A stretch of DNA of 64,000 bases from Dryococelus australis (Eukaryota; Arthropoda; Insecta; Phasmatodea; Phasmatidae), in the NCBI GenBank assembly GCA_029891345.1, contig CM057009.1, positions 310,065,666 to 310,129,665 on the forward strand. Reading direction: 5' to 3'. A model generated the notes under the pieces. The model did no database searches. It saw only the letters and a program-made list of their open reading frames with translations, and was not told the DNA's origin. Shown here one piece after another: positions 11,194-22,849 of the stretch. The translations under genes were made by a program, and so were the position numbers. Positions within the stretch are counted from its first letter, which is position 1. Each line of letters opens with the position of its first letter.

Positions 11194-11817
11194 TGTTGTA
11201 GCAGGCCGAATCCACCCTTAGCTAATGCCTTTGCGTGAACCCTGCATTACACAAAGCGGGAAAGCAGGACATGAGGGATTGCGTCAAGCAGGAATTATAA
11301 ACAGTTGGCGAGAACCCAAACAAACAAGAATATAGGGCAGCGCGAGGCTCATTGCGAGGCCAGACGTCTGCTAGAAGCGTGAGAGTGCCGTCTGGATGTC
11401 AGCCAGTGACCGACTTCAAGAATGACAACGAGAGGGGTGTGCCGGAGCAGCCATTGTGATATGTCGAGGGACACAGCCTTCGGCGTCATTTAAGGTGAAA
11501 CGGTCCCGGTGATACGTCGTAAGGACAATAATTAGTTAACTAACAGAGTAGCTTTGCATAAAAGTATTATTAATATAAAGTATTGCTCTCCCGTTTAAAC
11601 ATATTAAACACATTGTAAAGTGCTATTATCTTGACAGTTGCTTGCAAGAGATATATATATATATATATTTTTATAAAGACATTTAAGGAGAATCCCGCCT
11701 TTATATTCTACAAGACCCTAGTCCATTTATAGGCGCATATAGTCAGGCAGAGTCGCCTGCAGGACTACTATAGTTCTTTAGTAACTAGTTATATTGGCAG
11801 ACTTGTAAGTCAGTACA
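11194..11817 (+). repeat. 5' LTR of the non-coding element
   Basis: Begins TGTTGTAG and ends CAGTACA, and is a direct repeat of 17722-18335. Conserved blocks include CACCCTTAGCTAA, ATTGCGTCAAGCAGGAATTA, AAGTATTGCTCTCCCGTTTA and GGAGAATCCCGCCTTTATAT. The TATA-like runs near 11650 and the AATATAAAG near 11573 are possible promoter elements. It differs from the other LTR by scattered substitutions and small indels, so the insertion is not recent. Confidence 0.85.
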
Positions 11818-11818
11818 C

Positions 11819-11836
11819 TGGTGGAGGCGCCGAACC
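11819..11836 (+). other. Primer-binding-site-like sequence
   Basis: TGGTGGAGGCGCCGAACC starts one base after the 5' LTR. A TGG start directly downstream of the LTR is the hallmark of a site that pairs with a tRNA 3' end (CCA). The cognate tRNA was not identified. It fixes the element's orientation as +. Confidence 0.55.
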
Positions 11837-14800
11837 TTTCCTCCTCTACACCAAGTGAGTTACGGGTAGAAGTAATTGTCAGACAGATTCAGTAGTAGAA
11901 AGCGCGAGTACGTGAAGGAGAAAACCACCTTCCCCCATCTGTAATAGACAACCCCGCCCGCCTACTCATAAATTTAATTATAAAAATTGTCCTCACAGGT
12001 AAAAAATTATCAATAGCACACTAAATTAATTCAGGTGTGTCAGAAATTAAATTTTGAAAACCTTGTGTGCGACGGGCAATTAATTCCAATTATAGTAATT
12101 AGTAGGTTGATGGTAATAGTCTTTAAGCATGCCATATGTTAGACTCGCATGCGAACAGGTGACAGCACAGCTACATCAGTCACCAATGCAGCAAAGTCCT
12201 TGCGGACAAAGCACTTTCGCGTATGAGTAGAACATATGGGCGTAAGCATCATGAGAGACATATTAATACCCTCCATTCCACATCATATTCATTAGCGATT
12301 TTCATTAGATAAATATCTGGCACAATCCAAGGTCGCTAGTCTTGTGCCTGAGTGATGAAACTAGAGCTTACTTCGGGAAATGGACTCATAATAGAGCGAA
12401 AATGTGCGCCACTGCCCTGATGGAAAATGCCAGGCAGCCTAAGGGCGTACGAGAAGAAATGAATTTCAACTATAGTACAGATCCGGGAATCGTACACAGT
12501 TGCAAGCAATGTGCCACGAGGGGATTGCATTCAGGCACCTTTTCGACGCTCCTGTGCCACGATAAAGCCACAGATATCATAAAATAAGGGATATTCATGA
12601 GAAATTCGACCCACCATGCACCATAAATAGTAATGTAGAGAATGTGTCATGGGTATAAGTACTAGTAGTAGTGAGTTGAGGTATCAGTGATTATCATACT
12701 AGTACATAATATACTTAAGTAAGGGCTTTACAGTAGAAAAATTAAGTTAGTAATATAACAGTAATATGAGAATTATGTAATCAGTTAGCGCTTCAAAGCA
12801 CACAGGGGACAGTTTTCATGTAAAAGATAAATAATTCTGCAATGTATTACTTTACAAATATTGGGAACTACAAAAATGATTACAAATTTTTTAGAAAGTG
12901 AATATATATATTAAGTAAATCATATAACTATGTATAATTGCAACTATATTAAACTGTAAAAATAGGAGTTAAGGTTATGATCATCGTTTAACGTACCAGA
13001 CTGAGGTGTTAGTTACTAAACTCAAGTGCAAGAACGTGTTTATAATAAGTTATCAAAAACGGTAAATTAAATAATTTTCACAAGATGTCATACTAATAAA
13101 CCAATTTTAAATACAGGTAAATTTTATAGGTGGTGGCTCGGTAAAACAAAAGTTTTATGACTGATGTAAATTCATCAATTAATGGCATGAAAGTCCAGAG
13201 ATTAATTTAAATTAAATTTAACAAATTAAATAATAGAATGAATTTAGTACAGATTTTATTATTAAGCAGATATGAAATAAGAATAGTATAAGTAGTGAAT
13301 ATCAGGATATTGTAAAATAATAAAGTATTATATAGGTGGTAAGGAATCAGTCAACTTTGGGCAGACTCGTGTGAGACAAAAAGGTGCGCAGGCACGTGCC
13401 AAAGTCGTGGCCAGCGTTACGTCCTACTTCCATGTTGACAAAACACATTCTTCACGCCATCACTATCACACCGTCCTCCCTCCCCCCTTTTGCAAGTCAG
13501 CATTTCGTAAGCCGTGCGGACACCCGATGGTGCACTGCATCCCTGAGAATAGGTGTCATCAAATTGTGTGTTCGAATCATGTTGTTTTAAAAACACATGC
13601 ATGGGTGTGATTACTTAGCAGACAATGCAATTGTCATATTAAGTGGGAATCTTAAGTATCAATGAAAAGTACCTGCATCATAATTTAGAATCAATCCCAT
13701 TAGAATAACATCCACTACAAATAAGCAATTTCTAGTTTCCAATTAAGTGTAATAAGTATATGAAATTTTATATAAATTATGAAAATAAAACAATACAACT
13801 CACATGTCCCAACAGGATCTTTGCATTCAATTATTAAACAACTGTGCATAGTTTTAGTTAATTTTGTTTACATGTATATTGAATCCTCCAGTTAATAAAC
13901 TCCAGTTTATATTTTACATAACTAATAAAATTGAGGATAGCTTAACAGAAAAAAACTTAGTTATGCAACTACACTAATAAAGCGAATTCCTTTTATATTA
14001 TTTGCGTCTACATGAAATGCTATATTAATTAAGAGCCACTTGCAATAAAAAGTAACTGAGTCACTACGAGATTAATAACAGGAGTTATAGTATAGAATAA
14101 AGTGATTACTATAGTAACTAAAGGGCCATATGTAAAACAAACTTGTGTTATTACTTACTAAGACATAATGAAAGTGTTGCAGGAGAATTGCATGACACCT
14201 GAGTTGTCGAAATGAGATTGCACCCCTCCGGAGGGGGTAACATTGCTACAGCAGCACAACACCATAATATAGCACCTGCCTGGGCTGCGGAGTGAGACAG
14301 CAGCCACCCTCACGGTCAAGGTTATACTGGCGCACGCACAGGGGGAAACACTTTGGTAGGACAGTACAGCGACTCATTAAATTTTGAAATTAGGTAAATC
14401 AGAACCAATTATTTTCCCCATCACACGTTCACATGGGATGGACCAAACAAACGTACAAGCACGTTCTCCGACACTACCAGCTAATTACACGAACACATTT
14501 TCTACATTTATACACAAATACAAGATTACATATATACGTGTGAATGCACATATACATAAGGCGCCTTCATACAGATTATTTGTTTACCATCAGTTCAAGC
14601 AGAGTATTAAATTATTTCAGACACAAATTGCCCTAATGCACAGCAATAAATTATGATTCCACAGGTTATTTAAACTCAGTGCACCTTATCTGTTGAGCTT
14701 TACACTTCAATGCACCATATAATTGCCTAATTGTCTATATTTTATGTTACTACTTTGAATCGCTTTTTATGTAAACAAAGGTGCAAATTATTGCATGCAT

Positions 14801-15464
14801 TGTGCAAATGCATATTAATTTAAAATATTGTTTTTGACTTTTTTATACGTTGAATAGTTTGAAATCTTGTAATTTAATTTTGAAATTAAATTGTCTTGTC
14901 ACATAGTACCCACACTGTAATTACTGATCTCTATACATTTAAACGTTAGGCCACTCATTTTCTTGTGCTTAGTCACAATGTTGTTAGATTAATTATGTTA
15001 TTGGCTTTACACCTTTCATTATAGAGTTGCCTCGTATTGAGTCTATTTTGCCCATACCAGTGCGTGTGCGTGTGTGTGTGTGTGCGCGCGTGCATGTGCG
15101 TGCACGTGCGTGTGTGTGTGTGTGTGTCGGCTAACACCCAGCAGCGCTAGAACCAATGATGGCGCTCACCCCGCACGTGTGACATGTCCCACATGTGCAC
15201 AAAGAGGCCAATAATTTTTAACTTTCGTTTAAGTGTTATTTTCAGTGGAAACTGTGTCCTATTGTATTTGCAGTGGTAAATATGGCCTAAAATGTGTTAA
15301 AGTGTTTGTTACTGTTTTAAATTGTTTGTTATTGTTTTTAAATGTTTGGTTATAAAATTTAAAGTGCCGGCGGCACCGAGAACACTTAATATTCCAGCAT
15401 GAACACCATCATAAAGAGACACTAAAATAATATTTAAATTCATAAGAAAATTATAGAAATGTAA
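11837..15464 (+). other. Internal region of the non-coding LTR element, left part
   Basis: AT-rich sequence with only short, unrelated frames. A GC-richer patch lies around 14215-14345, and a TG/CG alternating microsatellite at 15060-15127. No gag, protease, RT or integrase motif was seen on either strand. Confidence 0.6.
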
Positions 15465-17087
15465 AAGTATTTAATTTAATTTGTGCCATTTTATTTTCAA
15501 TAATTAAATTCTTTGCTCGGCGTGTATAGCACTTCCGCTTATGTGAACTACGTAGGCGGCCACGGTAGGTCCGTGCGTCGCTTGTCTCTGGACAGTGTGT
15601 CGAGGAGAGCTGGCGAAGTATGACACTCTCACGTATGCACTACAAGTTTTGTTCACTGATTTAGGTTTCCGTAGTCAATTTAGTTTACCGGTTCCAACAT
15701 TTGCTTGAGTACGTTTTTGCCATACATTTTCCACAGCATTATGCTTCCACCTTATTAATTTCTTGCGATCTTGTGGCATTTTTAACTTAATCGAGGAGGA
15801 GGAGGAGAAAGATGTTGGAGAGGTCATGTGACCCATGCAATTTTAATCAGGTGCCATCCGCTTATGTTTATGGCTTTTTAGTGTTACGTCTGCATTATTG
15901 CTGCACGCAATTTTAAGAGCTTTATTTTTATGTATGTATTTGAGGGTACTTTTCGTGTTTGAATATTTTACGGCAACATCACGTATGACCACGTGGCTCA
16001 CCGACACCAAGTCTTTGTATACGCCGTTGTTGCGTTTTAAGAGCTTATTTATGTAACATTGTATGTGCAATCATTTATTTAAGGGTTTATGTCAATTTTA
16101 TTCAGGGTTCAATGTATTTTTCACGTGAATTAATGCTTTTTGTACTTGACCACGCAGTCACAGTAATGTTTGATTTTGCTGCCATCAGGCATGTTACACG
16201 CCTGTAACCACTGCAATCGAAAGGATTATCATTTTCACAGTATTTTGTCTAAATTTAGTTTGCAGTTTCCACGCAGAAATATTGCAATTTCAGATGCACC
16301 ACGTGGTCCGCTATGAACTTCATCTAGCGGCATCCGTGCCATCTAAGCTTGTTTTCACACATGTGTGTGTTTATTGTGAATATTCATGTCGTGCCCCATC
16401 TTGTTTCATATATCATTCAAGGGTTTATGTAATTTTGTAATTATTGTAGGGTGCAATTATTCCCCTCCTACCCGGCTCTGTGTATAGGCTGTCACCACCA
16501 CACTACCCACGTGCTGGAGGGTGAGCCCTGACGAGTTTACATTAGTAATGCCGAGTAATCACACGTGTTAATATGTATTAAGGGTTTCATTTGTAATTCA
16601 TCGTGTCCTGTCTTCAGGGAAAAACCGTTAGTCCACCTGAGCGGCTGTTGGCCCTCTTCCCTTGTGAAGGCTGTGCTTTCATGCACCTCTGTGAGTTCAT
16701 CCATCTAGGCGTGCACTAGAGTAATTGCTGGCTGGGGAGTACCCAAGCGGAATTGGCTAGTCATGACCAAGGTAATCATTTCAATGGCACGTTGATGTAT
16801 ATGAATAATAACAATAAAAGCATGTCTTCAGTGAACTTATATCTTTTATTCAGTAGTGGCAGTGTCCTAGCCATATATGTTTTAGTAAGTGTTTTTTTCC
16901 AGTGATGGTTAGTAAAAAGTTTAATATTGTCTACGTGTTTGTAAGTACGCATGGGTAAGATGGACACCCACAGCATCCCTTAGAACCCTGAGTCATAATA
17001 GCGCTGTGATTGGGAAGCACCGATGGCGCCCAAATTACCAGTAAGTATTTGTGTCATTGTTCGTCTCGTGTCTCACCCGACAGCATC
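15465..17087 (+). repeat. 1.6-kb repeated block, copy A
   Basis: This block has an inverted partner at 46281-47895. Matching landmarks include CATTTTATTTTCAATAAT, TAGCAC with CGCTTATGTGAAC, GGAGGAGAAAGATGT, CACCACGTGGTCCGCTATGA, TAGGACACTGCC-type and TCTCGTGTCTCACC segments. It has no coding frame conserved with its partner. Motifs such as TTTAAGGGTTTATGT, ATTCAGGGTTCAATGTA and GACCACG recur inside it, suggesting old internal duplication. It may be part of the LTR element's normal body or a separate element inserted in it. Confidence 0.7.
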
Positions 17088-17088
17088 A

Positions 17089-17134
<46 letters not shown>

Positions 17135-17721
17135 TAGTGTAAGAATGAGCTAGTTCTAAGTGAAGTATTTCTTTCCATTGCCTCCCATCCTCAGTAATGA
17201 AACGTAGCGGGGTTTTAAGTTGCATTTTGCATTAGTATTTTTTTCATTATTTACTAACTTTCATTTTAGTCATACTACATTTCATTTCATCACTCCTCCC
17301 CATTCAGTCAAACGAGCTCACAGTATGGTTGTTCTAAGTTAAGTATTTTATGTTAGTCTTAATAATCTACCTCGAGTAAGGTTGTGCACCCCTCACACTA
17401 TTAGCCAAGTTCACGGACATTGCCACGGCCGAGCAGCTTCATGCAACTGCAGGCTGCCATCATTAAGACAACCGGAAGGCCTCACACAGAATCTCTAATG
17501 CATTTAAACTCAAGAATGAATGCAAGGCAGCTCCCTAACCCTATTCCCTTGCTTTGTCACCTCTTCCACCATTTACTTCCCCACTTTGTCGAAGAGGGCT
17601 TAAACCCTGCCATTTTCCCGCTGTCAGGAAACAGACAATCACCTTCATGTCAATGATGCTGTACCACACCACAGAGTGTCATTTCCAGAGCTGGGGACCA
17701 GCTCTTCTTGAAGCACGGAGG

Positions 17722-18335
17722 TATTGTAGTGAGCTGAACCCACCCTTAGCTAACGCCCGTGCGTGAACCCTGCATTACATGAAGCGGGAAAGCAGGACAC
17801 GAAGGATTGCGTCAAGCAGGAATTATAAACAGTTGGCGAGACCCTAAACAAACAAGAATATAGGGCAGCGCGAGGCTCATTCTGAGGCCAGATGTCTGCT
17901 AGAAGCGTGAGGGCGCTATCTGGACATCAGCCAGTGGCCGACCTCAAGAACGACGAGAGGGGTGTGCCAGAGCCGCCGTTGCGATATGTCGAGGGACGCA
18001 ATTTTCTGCATCATATAAGGTGAAACGGTTCCGGTGGTATGTTGTAAGGACAATAATCAATTATTTAACAGAGTGGCTGTGCATAAAAGTATTTTTAATA
18101 TAAAGTATTGCTCTCCCGTTTACACATATTAAATACATTATAAAGTGTTTTTATCTTGAGAGTTGCAAGATATATTTATATATGCATATATAAAGACGTT
18201 TAAGGAGAATCCCGCCTTTATATTCTACAAGCCCCTAGTCCACTTATAGGCTCATATAGCCAGGCGGAGTCGCCTGCAGCACTACTGTAGTTCTTTAGTA
18301 AATAGTTATATTGGCTGACTTCTAAGTCAGTACAA
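17722..18335 (+). repeat. 3' LTR of the non-coding element
   Basis: Direct repeat of the 5' LTR. It begins TATTGTAG (so the terminal TG is altered to TA) and ends CAGTACA. The bases just before it, GAAGCACGGAGG, are purine-rich as expected of a polypurine tract, though weak. Confidence 0.85.
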
Positions 18336-19405
18336 TGTGAATTTTGTGTTGTATGTTGTATACTGAGCATATGCCCATGTAAATTATTATTATGTGTTAG
18401 GATAAAAGCATTCAGATCTAAATTTCACGCTCAATTTTGTTTTAAAAATGTTTATAAATAAACATGTGTTCCTAATATTTTTTTAAAATGTATTTTCTAT
18501 GGCATCTTGCTCATTGCAGATAGAAATAAATAACTGTTATGAATAATAATTAACGTTAATTAAAGTAGTTTGGAAAGTTTTGTAAAATAAAGTAAATAAA
18601 ACAAAAGGTCTAATAATCCATTGTTAAATTTGCGGTACTCTTGCCGTGTCTTAAGTTAAAACGTATTTCTTTTACCAAATTTTTCATGCAATGCGATACA
18701 GATGCTTCGCCGACCATGTGTAGCAGTTTTTTTTAAGAAAGAAAACATCTAAAAGTGCTTATAAGTAACGCAGGGTGCTAGGAACTTACTCTTTCACATT
18801 TTAGTTAGTCGCAACATTTTTTACTATACATATAGTTTCGTAAAACTATACTTTAAATATAATCGATAAAACTAATGTCTATTTTTTCCAATATGTACTT
18901 TACTAGCCCACTGCGCCACTAAGACATGAGTTATATATTTTGAAGAAAGTGAGTTGGTGCACCATGTGAACTGCATTAACACAATTGCACGGCACAGCAC
19001 TGTGTTACCCATCTATAGTCTGCTGCAAGTGCTTCCTGAGTTAACACCTTGGTGTACAGTGCTGAGAATTTTGTTCATTAAAGTACTATTACTTAATAAC
19101 AGTAATTATTTATACATTATTGTGAGTGGATAAAGTGGTTTTGTGCATTTTTCTTTACTTTCATTTATAGCAAAAACTAATAGTATTAATAATTACATGT
19201 AATTTTACTAAATGTAAAATCTAAGAAATTGAACTTGTTTTAAATAATATTTTAAAGACTTACTCAATAACAACAATTAAAGAAGTTTTTAGTATATTTT
19301 TAGTTAATTATAAAAACAGTTAACTTTCTATGTAATTTTGATTTAACCTGAAAGACAAGTGCAGTGTAAGGACAAAAACATTGACAGAATGCCACAAAAC
19401 TATGT
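18336..19405. other. AT-rich 5' flank of the truncated element gene
   Basis: Between the 3' LTR and the cysteine-rich ORF the sequence is AT-rich. It would form the promoter or 5' part of the inverted-repeat unit. No motif was recognised. Confidence 0.35.
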
Positions 19406-20243
19406 ATGTTGCAAAAAAAGCAATATAAAATGCAAGTGATGTGTTGTGTAGAATTTGATTTACTTAAGCTAAGAGCTGAATTAGGGAATGACCTTACTAC
19501 TGTTTGCCTTCACCATAAGAATATATTTTTAAATAAGTATGAATTCCTTCAAAATAATTGTTGCAATCCTTCAAAAGGCACAAGAAACCTACAAAAAAAC
19601 TTTATAAGAGTAGTAACTTTACAACAAAGCAAGGCATGTGTCAAGCAAGAATTGAAAATAAAACCTGGAGAAAAATTATGCTGCTGTTGTCAGAAAATCT
19701 TATTTACAACCCCAGCTAATTGTGATAGCGGTGATGTACAGCTAATAGATGATGATGATGAATTATCAACAGAAAATGAGATACAAAAAGAAGAGGTTAT
19801 TGATTCTTTAAATGCTTCTTTAATAGATGTGGGTGTTCACCTTTGAAGTTACACACACTAAATGAGAATTCTAAAATAAACTATGTGCAAACTAAACTTA
19901 AAAAAATTACAACAAAATGTGACAAATAAAAATTTTAACTGTTCCTGATGTTTAAGTGCCAGCAGAAGGAACCAAATTAGAAAAGACAATGGAACAAAAA
20001 GCTGCTGATATGGACTTACTGGTTGAAAACATGAAAAGCCAACTACCTCAACTGACTTCAAAGAAGAAAGTTCGGCTATTAACAATCCCTGCATCACTTA
20101 GCTGGTCAAGAAATAAAATAAAAGATACTTTTCATGTTTCTGATTACTCTGTTCGGCAAGCCCAAAGACTATTCAAAGAAAAAGGATGCCTGTTTCTACT
20201 TGCAGTTGCCTTATCTTTGAATTCAATAAAGAATTGTAATTGA
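19406..20243 (+). pseudogene. Truncated cysteine-rich/HTH protein of a multicopy family
   Basis: Two frames form one broken gene. The first (19406-19846) has NNCCNPSKGTRNLQKNFIRV and then LKIKPGEKLCCCCQKIL, a paired-cysteine pattern likely to bind zinc, followed by an acidic tail. The second (19956-20243) reads LTIPASLSWSRNKIKDTFHV then SVRQAQRLFKEKG, a helix-turn-helix-like segment. From memory, this pattern resembles a large family of uncharacterised repeated proteins in cnidarians, sponges and arthropods, thought to belong to transposons. The family usually runs on for several hundred residues, but here similarity stops at about 20183, exactly where the right inverted repeat begins, and the last 20 codons are repeat sequence. 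Stops separate the two parts (19847-19955). Confidence 0.55.
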
Positions 20244-20739
20244 TTAATTATTGCTCAAAAAATGGTAAAAGTTTATAATGTGTACAATTATAAATTATAT
20301 CAGACAATAAATAATTACATTATTGAAAAGTTTTGCCCAGCAATTTAAGGTTTGACATAGGCCCTGTAATGGCTCAATGAGTTATTTTTAAAACTTTACA
20401 TTTAACATAAAACATAACAAAACTATACAAAGGAATGAAAAACCCACCAATTAAATTTTTTTTTATTATAGCCCATTTCATAACAGTTATTTAGGAAAAA
20501 AATTTCTTGTTATTATTGCTTTCCCTTTTTGAGATATTGAGTCTAATGCTAAACAATGTTTTCTTTTTAAAAAATTATAAAAATGCAAAACAAATTATTT
20601 TTCTGCCGAAACTGTTTAACTAAGAGAAGTTTTATATTTTTCCCTATAATCCTTATAGCTTAGTGAACAAAACTTGAAAATTTCACAAAGATTGGGTAAA
20701 AAATAAACAAATGACAAATTATTTTCTGTGTGCAGACAC
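20184..20739 (-). repeat. Right inverted repeat (about 560 bp)
   Basis: Inverted match to 10168-10729. Its inner edge lies in the frame of the truncated gene and supplies a new stop at 20241-20243. Beyond its outer tip another 200 bases (20740-20945) end in TTGAATTGACACGGAATGACCCTG, itself reminiscent of a transposon terminus, with no counterpart on the left. Confidence 0.8.
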
Positions 20740-21179
20740 TTTTTGTTTAGCAACATCCAACTAGCAAAACGTGAAAAAACACAATACTTTGAACAGTCAT
20801 AAAATAAAAACCAAGTGAGACAGAGAGATGAAATTTAGTGTTGTTACTTGTCTATATAGATAGAACAAACATGCCAAGTTTTATCAAAATCTGAGATGTT
20901 GGATGAAATGGCCTGGTTGAATTGACACGGAATGACCCTGTATGAGTTTTTGTGGTTAGTTGAACAGTTTGATTAGCTGGATTTAATTTGCACACATCTA
21001 CAAAATTATGTGAAGCTGCTGTATTAATTAAAGCATTGCACTGTTAATCATTAAGAAGTACTGGAATGCAGATGACTTGGTTTTTCACTACTGCAAACAT
21101 GTGAAATAAGGATTTGTTGTGGATTCTGTTCAGGATCAGTACAGTTTTCCTGGTGGTAGGTAACTTCCGGTGCACCACC

Positions 21180-22838
21180 TCATTCTGCTGTTTCCCGGAG
21201 GTGGTTTTCCATTACACAATCTCTTGATGTGGTTTGGACACTCGTCATGCGAGAGAATGCATTGTCCATCATGGTAACGGCAGACAAACCGAGGCTGTCC
21301 ACATCACGTATCAACGTCCTGCAACCAATTGTGATCATCGCCGGTTCCATCCAGCCTACACCAGCTACACTGTCCTCAGCTGAAGAACTCCCTAGACAGG
21401 CAGGTACACCAGAAATGACCCGCTGACCAATTAACTTTGTACCAAAGCCGATCCAAGTCTCTGCGAATAAGTTACTTACCGGTGCAGTAGTGAGCAACTT
21501 TGTTCCCAGTCACCAACCGATGTGTCCAGCTAGGGTGACCGGCACGAAATGCAAGCTAAACGTATAAGTAACAGATCATCAACGTGTTTGGTCTCACACT
21601 ACCTAAAACCACTGTGACCGTGCACACCATTAGATGGCTCGGCACGCATCAAAGTGTTAAGGCCCCACAAATGCTGATTATCCACTTGGCGTTGCCAATG
21701 AGGGTTGACTGCAAAATAGTAATGGGCATTATGTATGTTTATGTCACCATTACTCTTGGATGTGGCCTCATTGATTCACAAAATGCAGCGTTGGAAAGCA
21801 CAGTCCTTGCTCCGATACCAGTTGCAGAAATCAATGCGCTTATGAAAAATTATTTTCCCCAAGTTCTTGGAGCTATACATGATACGAATGTAAATGATTA
21901 TCAGCAAGGATTCTCCACAGTGTACTTTGGGTCAATCCTGATTCACGGGCAATCCTCCGTGTGGAATCATGATGATTAACTACCATGGTAGCACAGCCCT
22001 CTTGTCTCTCACATGTCGTCTGTTACAACAACCTTTTTTGTATGTGGCTGCACTAACCTGGTTGTGCGCATGCAACATGCTAGATGCTGGAAGACATTAT
22101 ATGTGTGATGGACGCACTATGGTTATCTCTCTGCATACAAATGGGCAGTTGCACTGCAATTCCGACATTCTCCTGGTGTCCTCAGCATCTCAAATGCTTC
22201 TTCGTTTGCAAATGACATTCCATTCAGAACGCAACACCACAGATAGAAAATTTCTGACACTGAAAAAACACACACAAGTAATGGTTACAATGTACAACGA
22301 ATGACTGTCTAAATGAACAAACTTTTGATTGTCAGGTTACATGCTTGCAAAACCTGCAGTACTTGTAAGTGGTAGATGACATATCTGCTTGCTGCATTGT
22401 GCTGCCTTATTCACGCTTTTGCTCAGAAAGAGTCTACTAATACCTACTGAATAGTACATGCAGTACGCCCACAGGTCACTGATAGTATCGAAGTTAGTCT
22501 CACACTCCATCTGGAAATACCGTAATGATACAAAGTTTAGTTTGTCCAATTTGCATTGGTTTTGCATAAACTGTGCACATCAAAAAAACTCCTTTATTAA
22601 ATTTTCTTTCCTTTTAGACAAACTATCCAATGATACCTTAAACAAGTCCCATTCTCATTTGAAATTTCAATGCTCTCCCACCATACCTTATTTGTATCCC
22701 CTACTGTCAGTGTTGTGAGGAACAGAATTACTACCAATTGATGCTTCATATAGGCTATAGTTATTATTTTTTTCTCACTCTTCTGGTGTCGTGTTGTTTC
22801 CGAAAAAAGGGGTGCTACAGGTGGTGTGAATCATCCTG
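21180..22838 (-). pseudogene. Decayed mariner-type transposase
   Basis: On the - strand, the order of a mariner/IS630 transposase can be followed: CNCPFVCREITIVRPSHI near 22150, RIDFCNWYRSKDCAF near 21830, then NEATSKSNGDINIHNAHYYF and AVNPHWQRQVDNQH at 21700-21780. The first catalytic Asp of the DEA motif reads Asn (NEA). Frames are broken by at least four stops. The high-coordinate end GTGAATCATCCTGTA at 22826-22840 matches the inverted terminus of the element at 44010-44890 and ends at a TA. The opposite end was not found. Confidence 0.6.
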
Positions 22839-22849
22839 TATATATGGCA

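Larger units (their letters stand above)
11194..18335 (+). mobile_element. Non-coding LTR retroelement (LARD-like), 7.1 kb
   Basis: Two direct repeats of 624 and 614 bp bracket 5.9 kb of sequence with no retroelement protein motif in any frame. A primer-binding-site-like sequence follows the left repeat. This is the layout of a large retrotransposon derivative: an element that keeps LTRs and priming signals and must borrow proteins from another element. The internal region contains a CA/TG-rich microsatellite (about 15060-15127), an AT tract (17093-17132), and a 1.6-kb block also present at 46281-47895. No target-site duplication is visible at the outer borders. It sits inside the inverted-repeat unit. 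Confidence 0.75.
10168..20739. mobile_element. DNA-transposon-like unit with 560-bp inverted ends
   Basis: The segments 10168-10729 and 20184-20739 are inverted copies of each other along their whole length. Examples are GAATTCAAAGATAAG at the left inner edge against CTTATCTTTGAATTC at the right, and GTGTCTGTACACAG at the left tip against CTGTGTGCAGACAC at the right. They flank a truncated gene (19406-20183) and a nested LTR element (11194-18335). Without the nested element the unit would be about 3.4 kb. Inverted ends this long suit a class II transposon, but its superfamily is not clear and no target-site duplication was seen. Two unrelated insertions of one element in opposite orientation is the alternative. 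Confidence 0.6.

Noticed and set aside
12342-12587. Open frame of 81 codons inside the non-coding LTR element
   Set aside because: No gag, protease, RT or integrase motif, and an overlapping frame on the other strand is equally long.
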